Positions 25,732-34,817 of a stretch of 53,428 bases of DNA are shown piece by piece. The stretch's first letter is position 1, and each line of letters begins with the position of its first letter. This stretch comes from Sulfuriferula multivorans. Lineage in GTDB: Bacteria; Pseudomonadota; Gammaproteobacteria; Burkholderiales; Sulfuriferulaceae. Location: the NCBI RefSeq assembly GCF_003851125.1, contig NZ_BGOW01000016.1, positions 1 to 53,428 on the forward strand. Direction: 5' to 3'. The notes beneath the pieces are model-generated. The model was not told where the DNA came from. It saw nothing but the letters and a program-made list of their open reading frames with translations, and searched no databases. Made by a program: the position numbers and the translations under genes.

Positions 25732-27292
25732 GCACGGTGTTGCCGGTGACCGGCAGCATGTCCGGGTAGTCGCGGCTAAAGTGCAATCCGCGCGATTCGC
25801 GCCGCAACTGGGCAGAGCGCACGATCAGATCGGCGGTGAGCACCAGGTTGCGCAATTCGATCAGGTCGTTGCTGACGCGGAAGTTGCGGTAATACTCGTT
25901 GATTTCTTCATTCAGCAGCCGGATTCGGCTGGCGGCGCGTGCCAGGCGTTTATTGGTGCGCACGATGCCGACGTAATCCCACATGAAACGGCGCAGCTCG
26001 TCCCAGTTATGGGAGAGCACGATTTCTTCGTCGGCGTCGGTGACGCGGCTCGCGTCCCATTCCGGAATGTTTGCTGGCGGCGCGCCGGCGCTCGCCAGAA
26101 TATCTTCAGCAGCGGCACGGCCAAATACCAGGCACTCGAGCAATGAGTTGCTGGCCAGCCGATTGGCGCCATGCAACCCGGTGCAGGCGACCTCGCCGAC
26201 TGCATACAGCCCGGTGAGATCGGTGCGCGCCGCCAGATCGGTGACCACGCCACCACAAGTATAGTGCGCAGCGGGCACCACCGGGATTGGCTCGCGCGTG
26301 ATGTCGATGCCCAGCGCGCGGCAGCGCTCGTAAATGGTAGGGAAATGCTCGAGGATGAACTCTGCCGGCTTGTGCGAAATGTCCAGATAGACGCTGTCGA
26401 GGCCGCGTTTTTTCATCTCGAAGTCAATCGCGCGCGCCACGATGTCGCGCGGCGCCAGCTCGGCACGCGGGTCATGCGCGGCCATGAAGCGTGCACCGTC
26501 GGGCAATTTGAGCAGCCCGCCCTCGCCGCGTACCGCTTCGGTAATCAGGAAGGATTTGGCATGCGGGTGATACAGGCAGGTGGGGTGGAACTGGATGAAC
26601 TCCATGTTCGCCACCCGGCATCCGGCGCGCCAGCCCATGGCAATGCCGTCGCCGGTGGCGACATCGGGGTTGGTGGTGTACAGGTAAACCTTGCCCGCGC
26701 CGCCGGTGGCCAGCACGGTATGGCTGGCGGCGAAGGTCTTGACCTGGCCGCTGACATTATCCAGTGCATACACTCCATGGCAGGTGCGGTCGTCACGCCC
26801 GAGTTTGTCACCGGTGATCAAGTCGATGGCGATGTGGTGTTCGAGCAGGGTGATGTTGGGATTGTCGCGGATCTGGGTACACAGGGTTTTTTGGACCGCC
26901 CGGCCGGTGGCATCGGCGGCGTGGATAATGCGGCGCGTGCTGTGGCCCCCCTCGCGGGTGAGATGAAATCCGGTCGAACTGGCTGCATCGGCGGTAAACG
27001 GCACGCCCATTTCCACCAGCCACTGTACCGCGGCCTGGCCGTTCTCCACCACGAAACGCACGGCGCGTTCATTGCAGAGACCCGCCCCCGCCACCAGCGT
27101 GTCACGGATATGCGCCTCGATCGAGTCATTATCGGCGAGCACTGCGGCAATGCCGCCCTGTGCCCAGACGCTGGCCGAATCCTGCAGTGTTTTTTTGGTC
27201 AACAGGGTAACCCGGCGCTGCTGTGCCAGATGCAGTGCGGTGGTCAGTGCAGCCAGACCACTGCCGATGATAAGTACGTCGGTGCGCTCCAT
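25673..27292 (-). CDS. nadB: L-aspartate oxidase
   Basis: 539-residue flavoenzyme that oxidises L-aspartate to iminoaspartate, the first step of de novo NAD synthesis. FAD-binding VLIIGSGLAALTTAL is at the N-terminus. The SVWAQGGIAAVL motif and the substrate-loop region TREGGHSTRRIIHAAD are present, as is GLYAVGEVACTGLHGANRL near the end. The ATG at 27292 was chosen because the upstream extension is not family-like. It is convergent with the ygfX-like gene, overlapping by 59 bp, and divergent from rpoE. Confidence 0.96.
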   Translation of the reverse strand: MERTDVLIIGSGLAALTTALHLAQQRRVTLLTKKTLQDSASVWAQGGIAAVLADNDSIEAHIRDTLVAGAGLCNERAVRFVVENGQAAVQWLVEMGVPFTADAASSTGFHLTREGGHSTRRIIHAADATGRAVQKTLCTQIRDNPNITLLEHHIAIDLITGDKLGRDDRTCHGVYALDNVSGQVKTFAASHTVLATGGAGKVYLYTTNPDVATGDGIAMGWRAGCRVANMEFIQFHPTCLYHPHAKSFLITEAVRGEGGLLKLPDGARFMAAHDPRAELAPRDIVARAIDFEMKKRGLDSVYLDISHKPAEFILEHFPTIYERCRALGIDITREPIPVVPAAHYTCGGVVTDLAARTDLTGLYAVGEVACTGLHGANRLASNSLLECLVFGRAAAEDILASAGAPPANIPEWDASRVTDADEEIVLSHNWDELRRFMWDYVGIVRTNKRLARAASRIRLLNEEINEYYRNFRVSNDLIELRNLVLTADLIVRSAQLRRESRGLHFSRDYPDMLPVTGNTVLNPRPGRVCPGACDLPTLD

Positions 27293-27381
27293 ATTGACCT
27301 GTATTAACCTGCCGGAAATTAGGGTGCGGCAAGGATAGCAGAGCGTTATGCGGCTGAATACCCATTTTCGGAAGCCGCAAC

Positions 27382-27410
27382 GGAACTTCGTTATGGATAG
27401 GACTGTCTCT
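27382..27410 (+). promoter_or_regulatory. Candidate sigma-E promoter of the rpoE operon
   Basis: A perfect sigma-E -35 element GGAACTT (27382-27388) is followed after 17 nt by TCTCT (27406-27410), close to the -10 consensus TCTGA. It lies about 90 bp before the rpoE start, where autoregulated sigma-E promoters are usually found. Confidence 0.6.
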
Positions 27411-27497
27411 CTCGCGCAAGAGGCATGCCGGTGCAGCATTGCCTTGGCCGCAGGTATACTACGGCACTACAACAGGAATCAGGGATGAAGACTCACG

Positions 27498-28097
27498 ATG
27501 AGTGATCGCGATGTCGATCAACTGCTGGTGGAGCGGGTGCAGCGCGGTGACAAGCGGGCTTTCGATTTGCTGGTGATTAAATACGAGCGGCGTCTGGCTC
27601 GGTTATTGTCGCGCTTTGTGCGCGATGCAGCCGAGGTGGAGGACATCTCGCAGGAGGCGTTTATCAAGGCCTATCGCGCCTTGCCGTCATTTCGCGGGGA
27701 ATCGGCTTTTTACACGTGGCTATACCGAATCGGTATCAACACGGCTAAAAACTACCTGGTATCGCGCGGACGGCGTGCGCCCACCTCCACCGAGTTCGAT
27801 GCCGAAGAAGCGGAGGGTTTTGAAGATGCAGATGGCTTGCGTGATCTCAATACGCCAGAGAACGAACTTCTCTCCAAAGAGGTTGCCCAAGTTGTGAATG
27901 CAGCAATGGCGGATTTGCCAGAGGATTTGCGCACTGCGATTTCGCTGCGCGAGATGGAAGGGATGAGCTACGAAGAGATCGCCGAGATCATGGGTTGCCC
28001 GATTGGTACGGTACGATCCAGAATTTTCCGCGCGCGTGAGGCAATTGCAACGCGCCTACGCCCGATTTTGGGCACCAGCAAAGATACAAGATGGTAA
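27498..28097 (+). CDS. rpoE: RNA polymerase sigma-E factor
   Basis: 199-residue extracytoplasmic-function sigma factor. Region 2 (AEVEDISQEAFIKAYRALPS and FYTWLYRIGIN) and region 4 (EGMSYEEIAEIMGCPIGTV) are both complete. It directs envelope-stress transcription and is held by RseA. It is the first gene of rpoE-rseA-rseB-rseC-degP-grx. A 6-codon reading frame starting at 27485 overlaps its start in another frame and could dampen initiation. The promoter at 27382-27410 suggests self-activation. Confidence 0.96.
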   Translation: MSDRDVDQLLVERVQRGDKRAFDLLVIKYERRLARLLSRFVRDAAEVEDISQEAFIKAYRALPSFRGESAFYTWLYRIGINTAKNYLVSRGRRAPTSTEFDAEEAEGFEDADGLRDLNTPENELLSKEVAQVVNAAMADLPEDLRTAISLREMEGMSYEEIAEIMGCPIGTVRSRIFRAREAIATRLRPILGTSKDTRW

Positions 28098-28108
28098 GGA
28101 GTAACACT

Positions 28109-28633
28109 ATGCAAAATTCTGCACTAACTACTCATCAAAGCAAGCCGCTTACTGAAGACACCACGCTGTCTGCGCTTGTCGACGGTGAGCTGGATCATCA
28201 GGAAACCGTGCGTATTCTGGAAACCCTGAGCCAGGGCGCAGACTGGCGCGCACGCTGGCAGAGCTACCACATCATCGGTGACTGCCTGCGCAATACCCCT
28301 GCGCTAAAATCCGATCTGGCAACGCGGATCAACCTGTTGCTGGCAGAGGAACCCACTGTGCTGGCGCCACGACGTTCGCTGATGACGCGCTTTGGCATAC
28401 CTGGTGCAGCCTCGCTGGCGGCGGTGATGCTGGTGGCATGGGGAGCTGTCAATCTGATGCAAAACGGTACCCAGCCTTTTAGCGGCAATCAATTGGCGGC
28501 AATCAGTCCTGGTCAGTCTTCTTCCAATACGCAGGATGACATGAATGATTATGTAGCGGCGCACCGTGATTTTTCACCCGGAGCAATGCTTGCCAACGCT
28601 TCGTTTGAAGTCCCGGCGGATCCCGCACGATGA
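28109..28633 (+). CDS. rseA: Anti-sigma-E factor RseA
   Basis: 174 residues. The N-terminal sigma-binding domain (LSALVDGELDHQETVRILETL) is followed by a single transmembrane helix at about residues 98-112 (SLAAVMLVAWGAVNLM) and a periplasmic tail. It holds RpoE at the inner membrane until proteolysis releases it. AAGGAG lies 7 nt before the ATG at 28109; an earlier in-frame start inside rpoE is less likely. The stop overlaps rseB as ATGA. Confidence 0.92.
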   Translation: MQNSALTTHQSKPLTEDTTLSALVDGELDHQETVRILETLSQGADWRARWQSYHIIGDCLRNTPALKSDLATRINLLLAEEPTVLAPRRSLMTRFGIPGAASLAAVMLVAWGAVNLMQNGTQPFSGNQLAAISPGQSSSNTQDDMNDYVAAHRDFSPGAMLANASFEVPADPAR

Positions 28634-29475
28634 GATGGTGGTTGATTTGGTTGTGGCTGGCGGCGATGCCGCTGGCCAATGCGGCAGGGAGCGCCTATCC
28701 GGGTGATCTGGTTGCATGGCTGAATCAGGTGGCAGCTGCCGCCGAGAAACTCAATTACACCGGAACCTTCGTGTATCAACACGGTTCCACAGTCGAAGTT
28801 TCCAAAGTATCGCATCGCGTCGACAATGGCGTCGAAATGTCCAAAATCGATGTGCTGTCGGGGCCGCCCCATGCCTATGTGAGCGTCAACGACGAAGTGG
28901 TCTGCTACATACCGGACGGCGATCGAGTCAAGGTGGAAAAACGCCATCGCCACAAGTTTTTTCCAGCACTGTTGCCGGTACCAGCCTCTGCGTTGGCAGA
29001 ACAATACACCTTGAAGCCATTGGGTCATGCCAAGGTTGCCGGACACGACTGCGTGGGCGTCATGCTGGTCCCCAAGGATGAATACCGGTATGGCTATATA
29101 TTGTGGGCGGATGCTGCCACCGGGCTGTTGATGAAAGCGCAGCCGCTGGATGCCGACAGCAAGCCCACCGGACAATTCGCGTTTACCCAGGTGAGCATCG
29201 GCGGCGCGCCACGCGAAGCTTTCAGTTCCGGGTTTGACGACAAGAAAACCGTGCAGGTGGCAAGTGAAGATACCTATGGATTGACTGACTGGCGCGTTAA
29301 ACAGTTACCTGCCGGGTTTGCCAAAGTGATGGAAGCGCGGCGCATGTTGCCCGGCAAGAAAACCCCGGTGGTGCAACTGGTTTATTCGGATGGTCTGGCT
29401 ACGGTATCGCTGTTTATCGAGCCCTATGCCAATCTGGTCAATCCGTGCGCGGCTTGTCCACCCGCAGTCTGCTGA
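28630..29475 (+). CDS. rseB: Sigma-E regulator RseB/MucB, frameshifted at its 3' end
   Basis: Periplasmic protein that binds RseA and senses mislocalised lipoprotein or envelope damage. As written it is 281 residues, with a signal peptide (LWLAAMPLANA) and the MucB/RseB N-terminal domain (LNYTGTFVYQHGS). The C-terminal domain is cut short: after LFIEPYA it runs into LVNPCAACPPAVC and stops. The missing part continues in another frame to 29588. A single base lost in the CCC at 29422-29424 would explain this. The stop at 29475 is 109 nt before rseC, whereas rseA/rseB, rseC/degP and degP/grx all overlap by 4 bp. Confidence 0.9.
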   Translation: MRWWLIWLWLAAMPLANAAGSAYPGDLVAWLNQVAAAAEKLNYTGTFVYQHGSTVEVSKVSHRVDNGVEMSKIDVLSGPPHAYVSVNDEVVCYIPDGDRVKVEKRHRHKFFPALLPVPASALAEQYTLKPLGHAKVAGHDCVGVMLVPKDEYRYGYILWADAATGLLMKAQPLDADSKPTGQFAFTQVSIGGAPREAFSSGFDDKKTVQVASEDTYGLTDWRVKQLPAGFAKVMEARRMLPGKKTPVVQLVYSDGLATVSLFIEPYANLVNPCAACPPAVC

Positions 29476-29588
29476 ATGTCTACGCACGTCCGGTGGGTAA
29501 ATACCAGGTTACTGCATTGGGCGAAGTGCCCTCTGAAACGGTGATACAGATGGCCGATAGCCTGGTCAAGCAAGGCGAGACCAAATGA
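29445..29588 (+). pseudogene. rseB: Out-of-frame C-terminal part of rseB
   Basis: In the frame beginning at GTG 29445 the sequence reads VRGLSTRSLLNVYARPVG, then KYQVTALGEVPSETVIQMAD, the expected end of RseB. It stops at a TGA (29586-29588) that overlaps the rseC start as ATGA. That restores the junction style of most of the operon, so this was the original reading frame. It could be a real mutation or a sequencing error. Confidence 0.85.
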
Positions 29589-30061
29589 TCGAAACCCAGG
29601 CCAGGGTGCTGGAGGTTGAATCAGGGGCGGCATTGGTCGAGCCAATGGAGCCATCGGGTTGTTCCGCCTGCGGTACCAAGGGCGGCGGTTGCGGTGCGGA
29701 CCGCATTGGTCAGGTATTTACCCTGCGCAGCAAGCGTTACCGGGTACTCGACCCGCGTGGCAGCAAGGTGGGTGATGCCGTGGTGATCGGTGTGGCTGAC
29801 GGCGCGGTGTTGCGTGGATCCGGCGCGGTGTATTTGGTGCCGCTGCTACTTGTTTTTATGGGCGCCATGCTGGCCAGTCATTTCGCACCGCTGGCAAATA
29901 GCGATGCCTGGTCGATAGCCGGCGCCGGAACCGGTTTTGTACTGGGCACTATCTGGCTGTTGTGGTTTAGTCGTAGGGCCGCACGCGATGCCCGTTTTCA
30001 GCCAGTAATCTTACGTGCGGTAAATGACAACTTGTTCGTATTAAAGGAACTTGGATCATGA
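29585..30061 (+). CDS. rseC: Positive sigma-E regulator RseC/MucC
   Basis: 158-residue inner-membrane protein. The N-terminal cytoplasmic part carries the Cys cluster CSACGTKGGGC (residues about 22-32), which may hold an Fe-S cluster as proposed for the family. Two transmembrane helices follow (about 83-98 and 106-124). It sits between rseB and degP with ATGA overlaps on both sides, if the rseB frame is repaired. Confidence 0.9.
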   Translation: MIETQARVLEVESGAALVEPMEPSGCSACGTKGGGCGADRIGQVFTLRSKRYRVLDPRGSKVGDAVVIGVADGAVLRGSGAVYLVPLLLVFMGAMLASHFAPLANSDAWSIAGAGTGFVLGTIWLLWFSRRAARDARFQPVILRAVNDNLFVLKELGS

Positions 30062-31461
30062 AAAAAGCGGTTTGGGTATGGGCATTATGGTTAATGTTGA
30101 CGACCTTTGCATGGGCGCGCGATTTACCTGATTTCACCGGGCTGGTGGAGAAATACGGCCCCACCGTGGTAAACATTACCAGCACTCAGCTGGTCAAATC
30201 CGGCAGCCAGGGACAGGCGATGTCCGAACAGGACATGCTTGAATTTTTCCGCCGTTTCATGCCGCCGGGTTCTGTGCCGGATGGCGCCATGCCGCCGCCA
30301 CAGAATCAAGCGCCGAGTGAAGTGCCGGTGCGCAGCAGCGGCTCGGGTTTTATCATCAGTCCCGACGGTTATATTCTGACCAATGCCCACGTGGTGGACG
30401 GTGCGGACGAGGTGACGGTCAAACTCACCGATCGGCGCGAGTTCCGTGCCAAGGTTATCGGTTCGGACGATAGCAGCGACGTCGCGCTCATCAAGATCAA
30501 CGCCACCAACCTGCCACAGGTGGTGATTGGCAAGCCGGATCAGATCAAGGTGGGAGAGTGGGTAATCGCAATCGGCTCGCCTTTCGGGTTTGAAAATTCG
30601 GTCACGGCAGGGATCGTCAGCGCTACCGGCCGTGCGCTGCCGAGCGACAATTATGTGCCCTTCATTCAGACCGATGCGGCGGTGAACCCGGGTAACTCCG
30701 GTGGGCCACTGTTCAACATGAAGGGCGAAGTGATCGGAATCAATTCGCAGATTCTGTCGCGTTCGGGCGGTTACATGGGTTTGTCATTTGCCATCCCCAT
30801 TGATGTGGCCATGCAGGTCGCCGACCAACTCAAGACTCAGGGCAAAGTCAGTCGCGGGCGTTTGGGAGTGGTGATTCAGGAGGTCAATGCCGGCAATGCC
30901 GAAGCGTTTGGTTTGCCCAAGCCCGCCGGAGCACTGATATCCGGGGTGGAAAAAGGCAGCCCGGCGGAGAAGGCCGGGGTGCAGGTGGGCGATGTGATCC
31001 TCAAGTTTGATGGGAAAACCATTAATCGCTCGTTTGATTTGCCGCGTCTGGTAGCTGCCACCAAGCCAGGCAGCAAGGCTGAGATGGAAGTGTGGCGCAA
31101 TCGCGCGCCCAAAAACATCAGCGTCATCGTGGGGGCGCTTCCCGATAAAAAAACGGCCTCAGGCAAACCGGCGAAAACAACCAGCATACCCAATAAGGTC
31201 GGCTTGGTGCTCGCCGATATCGGCGAAGCCCAACGGCACACTCTGGGAGTTAGCCACGGCGTTCGGGTTGAAGAATCCCAGGGCGCCGCAGCGAGTGCCG
31301 GTATCCAGCCAGGAGATGTGATTCTGGCGGTGAGCAATGTGCCGGTGAAAAACGTTGCCCAATTCGACAAGCTGCTGGCAGAGGCGGCAGCCAGCAAGCG
31401 TGTGGCCCTGTTGGTCAAGCGCGGTCCGGATACGGTGTACATACCATTGCGTATGCCATGA
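30058..31461 (+). CDS. mucD: Periplasmic serine protease DegP/MucD
   Basis: 467-residue HtrA-family protease-chaperone. It has a signal peptide (ALWLMLTTFAWA). The trypsin-like domain has its triad in LTNAHVV (His), SSDVALIKI (Asp) and NPGNSGGPLF (Ser). Two PDZ domains follow (about 260-350 and 370-460). It degrades misfolded envelope proteins and is the effector arm of the sigma-E operon. It overlaps both rseC and the glutaredoxin gene by 4 bp. Confidence 0.95.
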   Translation: MKKAVWVWALWLMLTTFAWARDLPDFTGLVEKYGPTVVNITSTQLVKSGSQGQAMSEQDMLEFFRRFMPPGSVPDGAMPPPQNQAPSEVPVRSSGSGFIISPDGYILTNAHVVDGADEVTVKLTDRREFRAKVIGSDDSSDVALIKINATNLPQVVIGKPDQIKVGEWVIAIGSPFGFENSVTAGIVSATGRALPSDNYVPFIQTDAAVNPGNSGGPLFNMKGEVIGINSQILSRSGGYMGLSFAIPIDVAMQVADQLKTQGKVSRGRLGVVIQEVNAGNAEAFGLPKPAGALISGVEKGSPAEKAGVQVGDVILKFDGKTINRSFDLPRLVAATKPGSKAEMEVWRNRAPKNISVIVGALPDKKTASGKPAKTTSIPNKVGLVLADIGEAQRHTLGVSHGVRVEESQGAAASAGIQPGDVILAVSNVPVKNVAQFDKLLAEAAASKRVALLVKRGPDTVYIPLRMP

Positions 31462-31709
31462 GCCAGGCCGTATTGACGGTCTATCTGCGGCGCTACTGCC
31501 ATCTGTGTGACGACCTTCTGGCGGCATTGGCACCACATCAGGCGCGTTCTGGTTTTAGTGTGCAGGAAGTGGATATTGACCTCGATCCAGCCCTGGAAGC
31601 CCGTTATGGCACGCTGATTCCGGTGCTTTGCGGGCCGGACGGCGTGGAAATCTGCCATTATTTTCTGGACGAAGCCGCACTTGCTGATTGTTTGGGGAAA
31701 ATCCGTTAA
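31458..31709 (+). CDS. Glutaredoxin-like protein (DUF836 type)
   Basis: 83 residues of thioredoxin fold with an active-site C-H-L-C (RRYCHLCDDLL) near the N-terminus and the cis-Pro segment TLIPVLCGPDG. It is the last gene of the sigma-E operon, overlapping mucD by 4 bp. The family commonly follows mucD in betaproteobacteria, but its redox partner is unknown. Confidence 0.85.
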   Translation: MSQAVLTVYLRRYCHLCDDLLAALAPHQARSGFSVQEVDIDLDPALEARYGTLIPVLCGPDGVEICHYFLDEAALADCLGKIR

Positions 31710-31733
31710 AATTCACGGCTGTTGAGCATTCCG

Positions 31734-31756
31734 GGCACACGCAGTGTGCCTTTTTT
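31734..31756 (+). terminator. Intrinsic terminator between grx and lepA
   Basis: GGCACAC (31734-31740) and GTGTGCC (31744-31750) form a perfect 7-bp stem with a GCA loop, followed by six T. It ends only 13 nt before the lepA ATG. Confidence 0.9.
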
Positions 31757-31769
31757 ATTGATTGTGTTG

Positions 31770-33563
31770 ATGAAAAACATCCGTAATTTTTCCATTATTG
31801 CCCATATTGATCACGGCAAGTCCACCCTGGCTGACCGTATCATTCAGCTCTGCGGCGGTTTGTCCGAACGCGAGATGGAAGCACAGGTGCTCGACTCCAT
31901 GGATCTGGAGCGCGAACGCGGCATTACCATCAAGGCTCAGACTGCCGCGCTGGAATACAAGGCGCGTGACGGCCAGTTGTATCAGCTGCATTTGATTGAT
32001 ACGCCCGGCCATGTCGATTTTTCCTACGAAGTGAGCCGTTCGCTGTCCGCCTGCGAGGGCGCGCTGCTGGTGGTGGACGCCTCCCAGGGCGTGGAGGCAC
32101 AGACCGTGGCCAACTGCTATACCGCGACCGAGCTGGGTGTGGAAGTGGTGCCGGTGCTGAACAAGATTGACCTGCCTGCCGCCGAGCCTGATCGGGTGAT
32201 TCAGGAAATTGAGGACATTATCGGCATCGACGCCCACGACGCGGTGCGCGCCTCGGCCAAGACCGGGCTGGGAGTGGAAGACATACTTGAAGCGGTGATT
32301 GCGAAAATCCCGCCGCCGCAAGGCGATCCGGAAGCGCCGCTGAAAGCGCTGATCATCGACTCATGGTTCGATAATTATGTCGGCGTGGTGATGCTGGTGC
32401 GGGTGGTGGATGGCGTGCTGCGCCCCAAGGAAAAAATCCGCCTGATGGCCACCAACTCGGTGCATCTCACCGAACAGGTGGGCGTATTTACCCCCAAGGC
32501 GCGGCAACGCACCCAATTATCCGCCGGGGAAGTGGGTTTTATCATCGCCGGTATCAAGGAGCTCAAGGCTGCCAAGGTGGGTGATACGGTGACGCTGGAT
32601 GCCCGGCCTGCCGCAGAGCCTTTGCCCGGTTTCAAGGAAATCAAGCCGCAGGTGTTCGCCGGACTGTATCCGGTGGAATCGCACGATTACGACTCGCTAC
32701 GCGACGCGCTGGAAAAGCTCAAGCTCAATGATGCTTCGCTGCAATACGAGCCGGAAGTGTCACAGGCGCTGGGTTTTGGCTTCCGCTGCGGCTTTCTCGG
32801 CCTGCTGCACATGGAAATCGTGCAGGAACGGCTGGAACGCGAATACGACATGGACCTGATCACCACCGCGCCCACGGTGATCTATCAGGTAGTGATGAAA
32901 GACGGCAGCACGATCCACATCGAGAACCCGTCCAAGTTGCCGGACCTGTCCAGTATCGAGGAAATCCGCGAGCCGATCATTACCGCCACCATCCTGGTAC
33001 CGGAGGAATATCTGGGCAATGTGATGACGCTGTGCACGCAGAAACGCGGCGCACAGACCAACATGCAGTACATGGGGCGGCAGGTCATGCTCAATTACGA
33101 CATGCCGATGAACGAAGTGGTGATGGACTTTTTCGACCGGCTCAAGTCAGCCACGCGCGGTTATGCCTCACTCGATTACGATTTCAAGGAATTCCGCGCA
33201 GCCGATCTGGTCAAGCTCGATATTCTGGTAAATAGTGAGAAAGTCGATGCGCTGTCGCTGATCGTGCACCGTGCCACCAGCCAGTACAAAGGTCGCGAGC
33301 TGGCGTCAAAAATGCGAGAACTCATCCCGCGCCAGATGTTCGACGTCGCCATTCAAGCCGCCATCGGTGCGCAGATCATCGCGCGGGAAAACGTCAAGGC
33401 GTTGCGCAAGAATGTGCTGGCCAAGTGTTACGGGGGCGATATCAGCCGCAAGCGCAAGCTGCTGGAAAAACAGAAGGCAGGCAAGAAACGCATGAAACAG
33501 GTGGGTAATGTGGAAATCCCGCAGGAAGCTTTTCTGGCGATTCTGCAAGTGGGTGATAAATAG
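31770..33563 (+). CDS. lepA: Elongation factor 4 (LepA)
   Basis: 597-residue translational GTPase that acts on ribosome initiation and back-translocation. The G1 motif [10 protein letters not shown] is at the N-terminus, with DTPGHVDF (G3) and NKIDLP (G4). The LepA-specific C-terminus is present ([20 protein letters not shown]). The family N-terminus [18 protein letters not shown] fixes the start at 31770; an upstream in-frame start would read through the terminator hairpin. lepB follows after 35 bp. Confidence 0.97.
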   Translation: MKNIRNFSIIAHIDHGKSTLADRIIQLCGGLSEREMEAQVLDSMDLERERGITIKAQTAALEYKARDGQLYQLHLIDTPGHVDFSYEVSRSLSACEGALLVVDASQGVEAQTVANCYTATELGVEVVPVLNKIDLPAAEPDRVIQEIEDIIGIDAHDAVRASAKTGLGVEDILEAVIAKIPPPQGDPEAPLKALIIDSWFDNYVGVVMLVRVVDGVLRPKEKIRLMATNSVHLTEQVGVFTPKARQRTQLSAGEVGFIIAGIKELKAAKVGDTVTLDARPAAEPLPGFKEIKPQVFAGLYPVESHDYDSLRDALEKLKLNDASLQYEPEVSQALGFGFRCGFLGLLHMEIVQERLEREYDMDLITTAPTVIYQVVMKDGSTIHIENPSKLPDLSSIEEIREPIITATILVPEEYLGNVMTLCTQKRGAQTNMQYMGRQVMLNYDMPMNEVVMDFFDRLKSATRGYASLDYDFKEFRAADLVKLDILVNSEKVDALSLIVHRATSQYKGRELASKMRELIPRQMFDVAIQAAIGAQIIARENVKALRKNVLAKCYGGDISRKRKLLEKQKAGKKRMKQVGNVEIPQEAFLAILQVGDK

Positions 33564-33598
33564 TCGGTCATTAATCTATCAAGCAGTAAGGGAGCAGT

Positions 33599-34405
33599 AT
33601 GGACTTCGCACTTATCATGTTTGTCGCGCTGGTCATCACCGGGGTGATCTGGTTGCTGGACAGTCTGTTTTTCAAAGCTAAGCGGCCCAAAGACGCCAAG
33701 TTGCCGGTATTGACCGAGTATGCCAAGAGTTTCTTCCCGGTCATCCTCGCAGTATTCATGCTGCGTTCGTTCCTGGTCGAGCCGTTCAAAATACCATCCG
33801 GTTCGATGATACCGACCCTGCTGGTTGGGGATTTCATTTTGGTGAATAAATATACCTACGGCATCCGTCTGCCCATTATCAACAAGAAAATCCTCAATGT
33901 GGGCGAGCCTAAAGAAGGGGATGTGATGGTGTTCCGTTACCCAAAAGATCCGTCGCTTGACTATATCAAACGGGTGGTCGGCGTGCCCGGCGATACGGTG
34001 ACCTATCGTAACAAGCGGCTCACCATCAATGGCAAACCCCTGGTGACAATCAATGACGGTTCTTATAACTATATTGGCAGGGGGCTGAACTATGTCAGCA
34101 CCGAGCAGTACAAGGAGCAGCTCGGCCAGCATTTGCATGAAATCATTACCCAGTCAGACCGGCCCAGCATCGATTTGAGCCAGGTGGACAGCCAGTTTCC
34201 GTACCGCGAAAATTGCGATTACAATGATGCAGGTTTCACCTGCAAGGTGCCTCAGGGTTATTATTTCATGATGGGCGATAACCGCGACGACAGCACCGAC
34301 AGCCGCTATTGGGGCTTTGTGCCGGATCGTAACATTGTCGGGAGAGCCTTCATGGTCTGGTGGAATTTCGATGATCTCAAACGTATCGGCCACATGATTG
34401 AATAA
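33599..34405 (+). CDS. lepB: Signal peptidase I
   Basis: 268 residues. Two N-terminal membrane segments are followed by the periplasmic catalytic domain. Ser is in IPSGSMIPTL and Lys in YIKRVVGVPGD, and the MGDNRDDSTDSRYWG box is near the end. It removes signal peptides from Sec and Tat substrates. It lies directly downstream of lepA, the standard arrangement, with an AAGGGAG-type SD. Confidence 0.96.
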   Translation: MDFALIMFVALVITGVIWLLDSLFFKAKRPKDAKLPVLTEYAKSFFPVILAVFMLRSFLVEPFKIPSGSMIPTLLVGDFILVNKYTYGIRLPIINKKILNVGEPKEGDVMVFRYPKDPSLDYIKRVVGVPGDTVTYRNKRLTINGKPLVTINDGSYNYIGRGLNYVSTEQYKEQLGQHLHEIITQSDRPSIDLSQVDSQFPYRENCDYNDAGFTCKVPQGYYFMMGDNRDDSTDSRYWGFVPDRNIVGRAFMVWWNFDDLKRIGHMIE

Positions 34406-34415
34406 GGAAAATATC

Positions 34416-34802
34416 ATGCACAAGCAAAAGGGGGCAACGTTGATCGGAATGCTGTTTGTGGGCATCATGATCGTGTTCGCGGCGATCGTCGTCATGAAAA
34501 TAGTGCCGGCTTACATCGAGTATTATTCAATCAAAAAAGTATTCAGCGCCATGGCCGCCGACCCGGCGATGAAAGATGCCACGAATGACGATGTGCGCTT
34601 GTCCTATGCGCGCCGCTCCGGCATTGACAATATTACTGCGGTTAAATCGGAGGATCTGGACATCTCGCGCACCGGAGGCCAGCTGGTTGTCTCCGCCAAG
34701 TACCGGGTGGACAAACCATTGTTCGGCAATCTGGGCCTGTATATGGATTTTGCCGCCTCGACTGCGCCGGAGGCTTCGACTGCGCCGGACGCCGCGCAAT
34801 AG
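34416..34802 (+). CDS. DUF4845 membrane protein
   Basis: 128 residues. A short basic head, KQKGATLIGML, leads into one transmembrane helix, so the N-terminus recalls a type IV prepilin, though the family is not known to form pili. The periplasmic part contains VPAYIEYYSIKKVF. The ATG at 34416 has AAGGAAA before it. Genes of this family sit between lepB and rnc in betaproteobacteria. Its end is a short repeated APEAST/APDAAQ tail. Function unknown. Confidence 0.85.
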   Translation: MHKQKGATLIGMLFVGIMIVFAAIVVMKIVPAYIEYYSIKKVFSAMAADPAMKDATNDDVRLSYARRSGIDNITAVKSEDLDISRTGGQLVVSAKYRVDKPLFGNLGLYMDFAASTAPEASTAPDAAQ

Positions 34803-34817
34803 TGCGAAGCACAGCAT

